Source: Phoronis ovalis
Taxonomy: Eukaryota; Phoronida; Phoronidae
Direction: 5' to 3'
Assembly (NCBI GenBank): GCA_028565635.1
Contig: JAOXYB010018916.1
Location: forward strand, 1-18,067
Length of the DNA: 18,067 nt
Shown: positions 1 to 9,324 of the stretch, piece by piece
How the letters are laid out: each line of letters starts with the position of its first letter
How positions within the stretch are numbered: the first letter of the stretch is position 1
Position numbers and translations under genes: made by a program
The notes under the pieces: model-generated
Databases searched by the model: none
What the model saw: only the letters and a program-made list of their open reading frames with translations
What the model was told of the DNA's origin: nothing

Positions 1-7
1 ACCAGTA

Positions 8-41
<34 letters not shown>

Positions 42-48
42 TACTGGT
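1..48. repeat. (TA)n microsatellite bounded by palindromic arms
   Basis: A run of TA dinucleotides is bracketed by ACCAGTAATA (1-10) and its exact reverse complement TATTACTGGT (39-48). The whole block can fold into a cruciform or hairpin. The left side is cut by the window edge. Confidence 0.85.
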
Positions 49-1032
49 TATGCAGTATATCATACACGTTATACACGTATGTATATAATCTGCTTCTAAG
101 AAAAAATATATTAAGCTGTGATCATCACTATCGATGACCAGCTAAACTACCATTGGGTCCTTCCTTAATCCGCCCATCATTCGAATTACAGTCATCGCTA
201 TCACAGTCATCATTTATCATCACTTATGAACTCATCCTATGGGATTAATTACCAGACTTCTAATGTGACAATAAATTCTTGGCTTGAATACTTTGAAAAC
301 TTATTTTGGAAATAAATCGTACTAAGGCAAGGAAAATGTTAAGGAGTCCCAATTGCCTAACATTTTGATGTGATTGATTTATTAGTTAGTTACTGGCTTG
401 CTTTACGCTTACGTTTTCTAGCAAAGAGAGTGCTTATGGTTCATACCAGTAGCTGTTATTGTGGCTGTTATAGGAGCCTCGAGATCGAGCGGTACAACTA
501 CTAACGAAAGACTACTTTAAGTAACAAAAAATTAAAAATAGAACCTCCCAACCTAAAATTGTGGGATCAGCCCTGCATTTGGTATTGTTGGGCATATTCT
601 TTAAAATATTACTCAAATAAAGAGCTACAGTCAAGTTTTGAGATTTCAAAAATCGAAATGTATAATTAGCTGAATTGTCTTTCTTACTGAATGTAGTCTG
701 GTTGTTAAATACAGCGTTATCATGCTTTAGTATACATGTACATGACAGTCAGCTTAGATACATATGAGCTGAAAAATCGCTACCAGCTTAATAAATAAAA
801 CCTACATAAATGCGTTAAGTATATACCCGTGTTAACCAGTAAACTGTAGATTTAGATATTGACAGTTCCCTAGGCACTTACAGGATAAGAATGCCAATGT
901 ATGTTGCTTGAATTTACGAATGTGAATGAATTTTGCAATTACTGCACCGAATATTGATTTCAACATCTCAAATTTAATTATCATTTCGTAACTTCCTAAG
1001 CCAGATTATTGTAAGCGAAAATAAAGGGTAAG
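49..1032. other. No gene recognised (upstream of, or 5' intron of, RGS)
   Basis: AT-rich, with no open frame of note, no tRNA fold and no clear repeat beyond short runs. It may be a 5' intron of the RGS gene or intergenic DNA. Confidence 0.5.
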
Positions 1033-1220
1033 TTTGGATCGTTTCATAAAAGTGCGTCACAAGGAGCTATAGTTATGATCCAAATTAATGTACATCACGC
1101 GACAAATTAATGTTATCCAGGAAATCATAGCTGTCACTGCTAAGGCTGGATTGGCCCTTTGGCCAAGCTGAATTTTCTGGATGTGTTCCTTTGGCAAATT
1201 CGAGTCGCGTGATTTTATGT
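1033..1220. repeat. Small imperfect foldback/hairpin element
   Basis: Nested inverted repeats: TTTGGATC (1033-1040) with GATCCAAA (1077-1084); ATCACGCGAC (1094-1103) with GTCGCGTGAT (1204-1213), perfect over 10 bp; ATCCAGGAAAT (1115-1125) with ATTTTCTGGAT (1171-1181), one mismatch. GGCC...GGCC lies at the centre. This layout is typical of a short, old MITE. No flanking duplication was resolved. Confidence 0.5.
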
Positions 1221-2137
1221 AAAAACTATGCAGATAATACTAATAGAAATTACTCTTCCCAATTCGGCTTTGCATGAGACTGGTACTTCCGTCACGCAGA
1301 TCACTGGCAAACATTAATCTGAATGGGGAAATCTCGGAAGACTATTTCGAATTGTATTCCACTCACAAATGTGCAGTCTTTACTGCGGCATTATAATATG
1401 TGATGAAATATTTAAATGGTGTCTTTTGTGTTAAACATAAATGTCTAAATTATACATAAACTTCAAGCATATAAAATATAGATTCGAATTATGAATGATA
1501 TCGATATATGCATCCACATATGTGCTAATGTTTATTTTTGTATAAACAACATAAAAACGTGAGATGCAGATTACAATGTAGACTAGTATATACGTGATGG
1601 TGACATTGTTCCAATATTAATGGCGCATGCATGTTTGTGTTTTTTTAAATTCAATTTATCGCTAGCACGCAAATCTAAACTCGTACTAACGAACATAAAC
1701 AAACGTCGCAAACTATATTTGCTACCAACAAATCCGAAGCCACGTGCATTTTACAAACATTTCCGTAACTAAAACAACTTTATGTTTTGATGCCAGATAT
1801 CAAGTACAATTTTTGAAATTAATTATGTTTCATTTTGATAATGTTTGAGTGTGAGAGATAACGCATGCTTGTAAATATGTTAAAAAAACTTGACAATTCC
1901 GTACAAATTACGACATTTTACCCATACTATATTCTAAAAAACGGTTTATTTCCAAGACTGAAATCAAAGAAAACGATACTCGTCTAACAAAGTTGAGAAG
2001 TTGCGAATGGCACGATGCGCGGAGATCTCAAATATGCTATACGCAATGCAAGCAGTTGTGGTAAAATGAACAATAACTAATTAAGAAGGATTAAAAGTGC
2101 TTAGCCTGATGTTTGGTCAAAACAATGTTTTTTCATG
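1221..2137. other. No gene or repeat recognised
   Basis: AT-rich non-coding DNA. I see no splice-bounded coding segment, RNA gene or clear repeat. Confidence 0.45.
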
Positions 2138-2206
2138 CCCTAAACGCGTAACACATGTTACGCAACCATGTCTACGCATATATGGTAACGGGCATGCTTA
2201 CCCATG
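2138..2206 (+). mobile_element. Relic of the G-rich-ended MITE family (right part)
   Basis: CCCTAAACGCGTAAC at 2138, followed by a GTTACG palindrome and GGTAACGGGCATGCTTACCC near 2185-2204. The same two blocks occur, in this order, in the better preserved copies: CTAAGCGCGTAACGCGCGTT near 10696 and GTTGGAACATGCGTACCCAC near 10769. GGTAACGAGCATGCGTACCC recurs in the copy at 6057-6292. No G-rich terminus or target duplication is left here, so this is a fragment. Confidence 0.5.
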
Positions 2207-4206
2207 TCCATCCTTCGATCACAGAGATCATCTCCACTCTATTGTGAGAACACTCAATATAGGTATTGCGAAGATGACCCATATTGGATCCAGTTGATTA
2301 TTCCGGGATTTAATATAATGTGCTTTTAATTAGCTAATTAATGAAGGTGTGTGTGAACATGTATTTGTATGCCCGAGTTATACTAGTCACAGATGTGTAG
2401 AAAAAGACTGTTGCAATGAATGACCGTCAATATCTTATTCATAGCGTATACAGGTTTATTAAACTAGATAGCCTGTTTGCAAAGGCAGGGTTGCTTCTAC
2501 TGGTTTTTGTTAAAATTACATCATGATGACAATCATCTTTCAACATCCTTTAACTTCTCAGCAAATATTAGAAATTCATTGCTTTGGGACTTTTTGACCA
2601 CAAAATGAACCTTTTTGCCTCTTAATGAATGACCTCTAAATGCATAAAAAGCTGATTTTCGAAAACTTTGAGTTATAACTTGATCCCTTATAGGAGCAAC
2701 CATAACTATTCAGTTATCGTTTCGTAGAAAATCACACTCTAATTAAAGGAAGATCATTACTTGAACAAACTAAACCACGTATTCTGTATAAGAAACAATA
2801 CAGCACACAGTAAACTGTGAAATTAATTTCTCAGCTCCATATGTTGCCTATTCTTTTCTGTTATTGAAGTGTCATATTAAATATTTTCATCCATCAGCTC
2901 CCTAACAATTTAACTCTCTTTCCGTTTTTGATTAGTATGGAAAAGAGTAGAAACCGCTTATATGCAGTTCTTTGCATTCGACTCTACAGTATAAGTAGTA
3001 AGTGAATTGTTGACATTTGTAGCATTCAGCGTTACTGTCCCCTGTCACATGCAAGGTAGTACTGGAAGCGTAGTAGTACTCAACGATTTCAAAAAAATTG
3101 CTTGTGGATTCTTCATCTTACAGCTTCGAAAGTATCAAGATATTAATGAATTTGACTAAGTTCATGAATTAACTTTATACATGGATTACCAACTTGATGA
3201 AAATATTCGATGAAACAGATAGATTCGATATTTTGCTAACTATCTATTCATTACAAGGTTTTAAATCTGGCTTCATATGGGCAAGATATCATGATCATTT
3301 GGGAGAACATGATCACTTGAAACTAAACTAACCCTAAAGGTGATTCCATAAATCATAGAAAATAAGACAGTGAGAAAGAAAGTCGTTCGACTGATTTCTT
3401 TTTTCATATGTTCATCTTCTCACTTTTCAGTAACCAAACTAATTAGGAACTTCAATTTTTTTTATTCTTAATGACAATTTAATTCATTTTTGTTCACAGG
3501 TGACATGTTCCATGTCAGGTAATGGTTATATATAAGGAAAGCAGTATAATTTGCTGTCTTTCATAATTGGCCCTTTTAATTGTTAAACTTTAGTATATAT
3601 TCAGTCACTTAACCCCTGCGAGTTTGTGCTTTAGCAAGTTCAGAAATGATCGAAACTGTTTAACATTGCCACACGTTGCTTTGATTAAGTTTGATTAACC
3701 TTGTATTAAATAAATCATATTAACGCGCATGCACATAATCATATAACTAATAAAGAGTCTTATCTTTGAAACTACTTCTGGTTATATGTTGCTTGGTGTG
3801 TGATATATTTTATGTATTTCCTTCATTCTAACCGCCATGTGTAATTAAGCACCCCGATAAGCACCAACTCTTAATTACTTTCAGCTTGTCATGGCAACTC
3901 ATTTCTAGAAAGCTACATAGCATCCTCAATTTAATGTGGTCAATATATACGATGCATCAGCAGGCAGATTTGGTTTCTTATTTTAGTTACAAATCAAAAT
4001 GTCATGAATTAGGGAAATAAAAACTGTTCTTCGTTTACGTGTTCCAAATTAATCATATGTAGACCGATATGAGGCATATACTTTCGACAGTTACCTAATG
4101 TCTTAAATGGTCTTGTTCCTAAAATTGACATATTGTTTCCCTTGTAGTTTTTTTTTCTGATGAAATGCTAACAAACATGCACAGCATCTTATTCGTATAT
4201 TTACAG
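2207..4206. other. No gene recognised upstream of the first RGS coding exon
   Basis: AT-rich sequence ending in the acceptor used by the first coding exon, so at least its 3' part is probably an intron. No coding segment or RNA gene was seen. A possible tiny exon at 3500-3518 was considered and rejected. Confidence 0.45.
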
Positions 4207-4394
4207 ATGAGTACTATATCATCTAGGGGCCAGTCCACCTCTTCCATACACAACGAGCAACATAACAATATGAGAAATCATCATAATTCCAGTATTGCAG
4301 CAGAAAGCCCACCACCTTCACCAAGCTCGTCAAGTTCTCGCAGAGGATCGAAACATTGTTGTTTTTGTTGGTGTTGTTGTTGCAGTTGTTCCTG
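4207..4394 (+). CDS. RGS17: RGS gene coding exon 1: N-terminus and cysteine string
   Basis: The acceptor is ...atttacag before 4207 and the donor is GTATGT at 4395. The exon encodes residues 1-62 plus two bases (TG) of Cys63. It begins MSTISSRGQ and contains a proline/serine run (SPPPSPSSSSS, 34-44) just before the palmitoylation-type cysteine cluster. The frame stays open for another 12 codons into the intron, but those residues do not match the family. Splicing to 4870 instead restores the conserved continuation C-LTVKNE. Confidence 0.88.
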
Positions 4395-7300
4395 GTATGT
4401 TTATTGCGTTTCTCTTTGTCTGTGGACTTGATTGGCTGGGTTAGATGTTGTGCACTAACGAGAAAATTAGACTATAAAATAGTAATCAAGTTGGCAAAAC
4501 ACTGGCGGATGATTAACATAAATATAACTTAGTTTAACACTAAATTTTACATCTTTATATAAGAGCTTTCGGTTTCATTACAAAACCTTCATCAATCCTT
4601 TCTCAGTTGGTGAGAACAGCGAATGATCCTGAATACATTTAGTATTTGACTTACAAAAACTTGTCTCAGGGTCATAGACAGACAGGAAAGAAAAAACTAC
4701 ATTTGTACGGCAAAACCATTATCATACTATATATAGTGAGGATGTATTTTATTCCCTTCGTTTAAGAAATGCATTAATTTATACCCTGATTACTCGGAAA
4801 TCGACAGTTTCAAATGTCTTAAACGGGTTACCTGTCTCTTATTTAGTAATTCAGTGAATTTTTTTTTAGTCTAACTGTGAAAAACGAGATGAATGGTAGT
4901 GCTCAAGATTGTAAATTAGACAATACATACGAAAAAGAGGAAATGTAAGTATTAAGGACACAGCTGCCAAGCTAATTTGTGCAAATTTATACACAATTCA
5001 CATAAGTGACTGCGATTGTGTAGATCGCGACATTAACCATTGTTTTGGTTGACTGATGACAAACTTGCATTTTTTATTAATATTACTACAAAAAATATAT
5101 CTAGCTCTCCCATGTCTACCGTATGCTGTTTTTTAAATGAAAGTTTTTCTTCACAAATCACCGTTGTAACTCTCCGGCTAAAACTAAAAGCATTCAAAAT
5201 CATTTCACATACACGTCACATGTGACGGTGTTTAGTTGCTGCTCGTTGATACGGGAACTACCGCCGGTTATGTAAAATTAAACGACCTATTCACAAATTC
5301 TGAAATTTAGAATCCTGCAAAGTATTATATCACTCATGCTGATAAAAAATGTTTTAGCCAATTTCGTACTAAAACGTTCAAAATAGCATATTATTTTCAG
5401 GTGCACACGGCAGCATTGAATATGTTTACCTACTGTGCTTTCGTGATAGATTCTATATTCATGCGTTCAGGTGGCAACAGCTATTTATGGGCAGCTATAA
5501 TAGGCTATATCTACATTGTAAAATAGTATCCCCGGGAACAGTATGTAGTTAATGTTATAGCACAAAATGAAACCTTTACTTAAGGCTAAGTTAGACCCTC
5601 GTTACTGTTTAAATAAAAATTCGTGAAAAATCTGCATTACATTATTTTCACACAAAATAGATATTTTCGAAACTTTAACATTTATGCTATGTAATACTGG
5701 TATTTTCAAACTTTTTAATTGCCTTTTAATGACACTTGATAAAAATCATTAGGTACATCCTACGGGAAAGTTCAGTAGATCTAAATGCGTGCTATCTATT
5801 TAGATCCGCTGGATCTTCCGGTAGGATGTACTTTACGATTTTTATGAGGTGTTAATAAAATTTCATAAATTTCACACACGAGTCTGAAAATGCCACCATG
5901 ACATGAATTTGTTTAAGTTTCAGGTAACATTTATTTTGTGTGGAAAAAAATGTAATGCTGATTTTTGATAAATGTTATTTAAACAGTAACGAAGGTAGGG
6001 TCCAGCTTAGCCTTGTTAAAACATGTATAGCAAGGTTTTACGGCTGAACTCACGTCTCCGAAGGGGCGGCACTCAGGTATAAACTGGGCACCCTTGCTCG
6101 TGAATTATCTGAAAAATAAATCTAAACAAATGGTTCGAGGGCATGAAAAGCACCCCTCAACAAGACCATCCTCAAAATGCTACCGTATTCAAGACTGAAA
6201 TTTTCCACTCAGTCCTCAAATAGCCCGGTCCTCTTTTCGCACGATGTTGGTAACGAGCATGCGTACCCACTTTATATCTGAGCGGTCCCCGGACTCACGT
6301 CATTTAAAGTTACTCTGATCATCTTATCGAAATCATTTTGTTTTTTATAGACCAACTCTTGAGGAAGTTAAATCATGGAGTGATTCATTTGATAAACTTA
6401 TGAAAAGTGCAGGTAAATTTAATCTAGTACCACATTTCTTATTTGGCTTGAAACGTTTCTCTTTATACACTGTATGATTTGCATATAGATGAAGGTGGAC
6501 TCTTCTTTTTTTAGTAGCTAACTTTTTTAGTCCAATCTTGCGAACATAGGATACTTACGGGACAGAGCGTAGCACTAACAGTGTTTTGTGGTTCTGCGGG
6601 ACGGGATGGTTTGTTTTGTGGTTCTGCGGGAATACTAAAAATGGTTTACTGTCTCTATTTTTTATTTAATCCTTGTTTGTTTTCTATCACTGTAGACAAA
6701 CAACCATTTTTAAGCCTTCATGGTGTATATGTTTTTTAGCGGGACGAAAAATATTCCGAGAATTTTTGCGAGGAGAGTATAGCGAAGAAAATATGTTATT
6801 TTGGTTAGCATGTGAGGAATTAAAAAAAATGGAAAATGAAGAATTAGTAGAAGAAAAAGCAAGATTAATTTATGAAGACTATATTTCCATTCTATCACCA
6901 AAGGAGGTATAAATTTATTTTCGTAATGTTTTCCTAGTTTCTGTGCATATATATTTACACTTAGATTTTTTCACTATAGATTTGTAAAAAGTTTAAACGA
7001 GTATGATTTAATTACCTCTTGACTATACCTCATGTAGCCTTTCAGTTGTCGGTGTATGGTAAACGCTCGTAACGTGTTCATTGCTGCGTTCATAAATATA
7101 TGAATTCATAAATAAGTAGCGACACCAAAATGCTATTAAATAATTTCTTGTACTATAGATCTGAGAGTATTGCTATGCCGCGAAGGCATTTACGTGATGT
7201 TTAATTTCATAAATATAACCTGCCTATACTTTTACTGTGCATATTGAACTATAGCACTATGCATGAAAGAAACCTATCGACTTTTTCCTCTTTTCTATTT

Positions 7301-7474
7301 TAGGTTAGTTTAGACTCCAGGGTACGCGAGTTGGTTAATAGGAATATGGTTGAGCCAAGCCAAAGTACATTTGCTGAGGCACAGCTTCAAATTTATACAC
7401 TGATGCACAGGGATTCGTATCCAAGGTTTTTAAACTCACAGATTTATAAAAGGTTAATACAGACGTTTTCATGA
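4207..7474 (+). CDS. RGS17: RGS protein, RZ subfamily (RGS17/19/20-like), five coding exons
   Basis: Spliced CDS join(4207..4394, 4870..4944, 6351..6412, 6740..6906, 7304..7474), 663 nt, 220 residues. This matches the roughly 210-220 residues usual for RGS17 and RGS19. Family knowledge: RZ proteins are GTPase-activating proteins that switch off Gi/Go/Gz alpha subunits, and they are membrane-anchored by a palmitoylated cysteine string. Seen here: a Ser/Asn/His-rich N-terminus (1-50), the cysteine string HCCFCWCCCCSCSC (50-63), an acidic linker (64-92), and an RGS box (about 93-213) with SEENMLFW (123-130), EDYISILSPKEV (154-165) and YTLMHRDSYPRF (195-206). Galpha-contact positions E125, N126, D201 and R205 are present. 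S166 stands where RGS4 has Asn128, as is typical of the RZ group. All splice phases (2, 2, 1, 0) join without stops. The start is the first in-frame ATG and sits exactly at the acceptor of its exon, so 5' UTR exons, or extra N-terminal codons, probably lie upstream. Invertebrates usually carry one RZ gene; the symbol marks the subfamily, not strict orthology. Confidence 0.92.
4870..4944 (+). CDS. RGS17: RGS gene coding exon 2: linker
   Basis: A 75-nt exon after a T-tract acceptor (ttttttttag) with consensus donor GTAAGT at 4945. The first base completes Cys63 (TG|T) and the exon reads LTVKNEMNGSAQD...YEKEE. LTVKNE is the counterpart of LTVRNE, which follows the cysteine string in vertebrate RGS17. 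It is too short to stand out as an open reading frame. Skipping it would join TG to A at 6351 and create a stop, which independently supports its inclusion. Confidence 0.85.
5582..6014. mobile_element. 433-bp foldback MITE in RGS intron 2
   Basis: Nearly the whole element is one imperfect inverted repeat. The left arm runs from AAGGCTAAG (5582) to about 5786. The right arm runs from about 5798 to CTTAGCCTT (6006-6014). Matching blocks, read outside to inside on each arm, include AAGGCTAAG, CGTTACTGTTTAAATAA, GCATTACAT, CACACAAAATA, GTACATCCTAC and AGATCTAAAT. The spacer is about 11 bp. A transcript crossing it could form a long RNA hairpin. It encodes no protein. A target-site duplication could not be fixed. 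Confidence 0.85.
6048..6301. mobile_element. MITE copy A with 9-bp target duplication, in RGS intron 2
   Basis: The element body is 6057-6292 (236 bp), flanked by direct repeats ACTCACGTC at 6048-6056 and 6293-6301. The imperfect terminal inverted repeats are TCCGAAGGGGCGGCACTCAG on the left and, reverse-complemented on the right, CCGGGGACCGCTCAGATATA. Subterminal motifs CTGGGCACCC (left) and GCATGCGTACCCAC (right) match copy C at 10470-10804. The G-run is broken, so this is an older copy. No coding capacity. It ends about 58 bp before RGS exon 3. Confidence 0.82.
6351..6412 (+). CDS. RGS17: RGS gene coding exon 3: start of RGS box
   Basis: A 62-nt exon between acceptor ...ttttttatag and donor GTAAAT. 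It encodes PTLEEVKSWSDSFDKLMKSA, the first helices of the RGS box. The family consensus here is P-T-x-E-E-V-x-S-W-x-x-x-F-D-K-x-M. The leading A completes Ile88 (AT|A) and the final G opens Ala109. The right end of a MITE lies only about 58 bp upstream, close to the branch-point and polypyrimidine region. Confidence 0.9.
6583..6631 (+). repeat. Short tandem duplication, 30-bp period, in RGS intron 3
   Basis: GTTTTGTGGTTCTGCGGGA occurs at 6583-6601 and again, identical, at 6613-6631. Confidence 0.8.
6740..6906 (+). CDS. RGS17: RGS gene coding exon 4: core of RGS box
   Basis: A 167-nt exon from acceptor ...gttttttag to donor GTATAA. It encodes residues 109-164, starting AGRKIFREFLRGEYSEEN and ending YISILSPKE. 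This is the most conserved part of the RZ RGS box, including the E125-N126 pair that contacts Galpha switch regions. The exon ends at phase 0. Confidence 0.93.
7304..7474 (+). CDS. RGS17: RGS gene coding exon 5: C-terminal RGS box and stop
   Basis: The acceptor is ...tctattttag. The exon encodes residues 165-220: VSLDSRVRELVNRNMVEPSQ, then AEAQLQIYTLMHRDSYPRF, then LNSQIYKRLIQTFS and TGA at 7472-7474. D201 and R205 correspond to catalytic-contact residues of RGS4 (Asp163, Arg167). The protein ends soon after the last RGS helix. The vertebrate C-terminal tail, which in several RZ members carries a PDZ-type end, is missing. Confidence 0.92.
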   Translation, partial: VSLDSRVRELVNRNMVEPSQSTFAEAQLQIYTLMHRDSYPRFLNSQIYKRLIQTFS

Positions 7475-8350
7475 TGATTTCATATACAGAAAAGACATCC
7501 AGACAGCAAAGTCTGACATGGGAAAATAAGACTTCATATCAATTAAAAAAAATTAGTTTAATGTCAGTACACAGACATGTCAGAAGCGTCACCGTTTTAT
7601 TTGCATGGAATCTCAAGACCGAGAACGCGGACAAACAGATCCACAACGATAAACTAACTGCAAGCACAAGATGAGTGTCGATTGCGTTAAAGCATTAACA
7701 TTTGAATTTCTGTCACCGATGCGCCGATGTCTCTGCAAGCTGAATTGTAAGTGAAATCATGAAGTAATTCATCTGATAATTATATGTAGCCAGAGCAGAT
7801 GAAACACAAATTGTAAGAGGAGATATGCGAGAAACTTGAAATTTACAGAAACATTTTGCTCAAACGTTTTTAGTAAATAGTGAATTAATGTTGTGATTGG
7901 TGCGTATTTATAGTTGGGGATTTGTTGATCATGTCTTTAGCTCAATGCCCGTTTTGCAAATGCATTGTTTTATTTAATAATTGTAAACCATTGTTCAAAC
8001 TGTCGAATATCAAGCAACAGCTGGACAAAGTAATGCATCTTGTAGGCAGTGATATTATATTTCGGGATTTGTGCAATTTTAAGTATGAAAAAGGCAGGAA
8101 TATATTATGTGAAGTGCATATCAACAATACTGACGTTATATCAAGTCACCAACGTCTGTTAGTCTGCTCATGTGCTAGGGAAAGAAAAGTGCGAAACTTA
8201 AAATTAAACATGATAACATCTCGATAATTTTGAATTGTTGCCGAGACTAATAAATGACATGACGTGCAAAGAAACTGTTCGAGAACATGAACTGTATCCG
8301 GGGAATCGTTGTCACAGTATGTGATTGCACAAAATAGTGATCGGAATAAA
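7475..8350 (+). other. Probable 3' UTR of the RGS gene
   Basis: Non-coding sequence follows the TGA. AATAAA hexamers at 8249-8254 and 8345-8350 are the first good poly(A) signal candidates downstream. Open frames in this stretch on both strands overlap each other and resemble no family I know. The extent is inferred; no transcript evidence is available. Confidence 0.4.
8249..8254 (+). promoter_or_regulatory. Candidate poly(A) signal AATAAA
   Basis: Canonical hexamer about 775 bp after the RGS stop codon. A second copy lies at 8345-8350. In AT-rich DNA such hexamers occur by chance, so confidence is low. Confidence 0.3.
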
Positions 8351-9324
8351 GTTCTTTCAAGGAAGCTAGACACTGTTTCGGTAATTTGATAACCGTATCT
8401 GTTTTTGGGGTCATATGTGTTAAAGCTACGTTTTATAGCAGTTTTTTGGTATAAAATAATTTACAGGTCAATTTATGAATTTTTGGGTAGCGATCATGAC
8501 GACAAAAAGTGATCTGTAACCATAATACGTTTATTATACACCTTAGATTAACCTGTTCGAAATATGAATCCCCGTACTCATATTTACAGAAGCCTCATAT
8601 GAAAAAGTGAATAGTATTGTAGCCACTTTGTAGAGTTTTAATTTACTATTTTTCTGTTTAATGTAGACTATGTGCAATATTTTTTTCTTTTACTGATATA
8701 TTATGTACACGTGTTTCCTATCATATGTATTGTTTAATGTAATTATGTCATGTTAACTATTTAAATACATGTATTATTTAATTCGTAAAATTTAATTGAA
8801 TGCAACTCCTTACTATAAGTTCGATCTGACGCTACGAACACAATACACAATATGTACGTATAGAAAATTCTGAAAATCCTGACATTATAAATGACGGCTC
8901 GTTAATTACTAGTATAATAAGTAATTACTCGTCTTAAAATCCATTTATATCTACTTTTCGAACAGCCATTGCTTGTACAACTAATATCCCGGGCCGGAAT
9001 TAATTAGTAATATACACTAAAATGTCCAATACATCTCCGTAAAACACCTGTACACATACAATTAATGCATAACTTATTTACTTTGTATACATGTTTGGTG
9101 CTCATACAATTATCTTGCAATATTTATTTAATACTGCGAGTACCTGTTTTTTTAAAGACCTTTCTTGTTTTAAATAACTAGACTTTCGACAAGTAGGCAA
9201 TGAAATATTTTATGCCGAAATCAAAGGTTTTACTGTTTTTGCCAATATATGTATGCCCTTTTGAATTGCTCACTTAGTAAGATGAAATGTTAATTTAGCG
9301 AAACAAAACTTGAAATCATTAATG
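8351..9324. other. Intergenic stretch, nothing recognised
   Basis: AT-rich DNA between the RGS 3' UTR and the transposon cluster. No coding, RNA or clear repeat signal was seen. Confidence 0.45.

Noticed and set aside
2097-2297. 66-codon open frame
   Set aside because: It starts at a non-ATG codon and covers the MITE relic. No coding evidence.
3500-3518. A possible 19-nt exon between a T-rich AG and a GTAATG donor
   Set aside because: Splice-like signals alone are expected often in AT-rich DNA, and nothing ties these 19 bases to either gene.
4165-4206. Upstream in-frame ATG (4165) as the start of the RGS protein
   Set aside because: The stretch ends in a good acceptor (tatttacag) and its residues do not resemble RZ N-termini. 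ATG 4207 at the exon start is the simpler choice, though an upstream coding exon remains possible.
7922-8227. 101-codon open frame with several cysteines
   Set aside because: It lies in the probable 3' UTR, overlaps other open frames on the minus strand, and matches no family I recognise.
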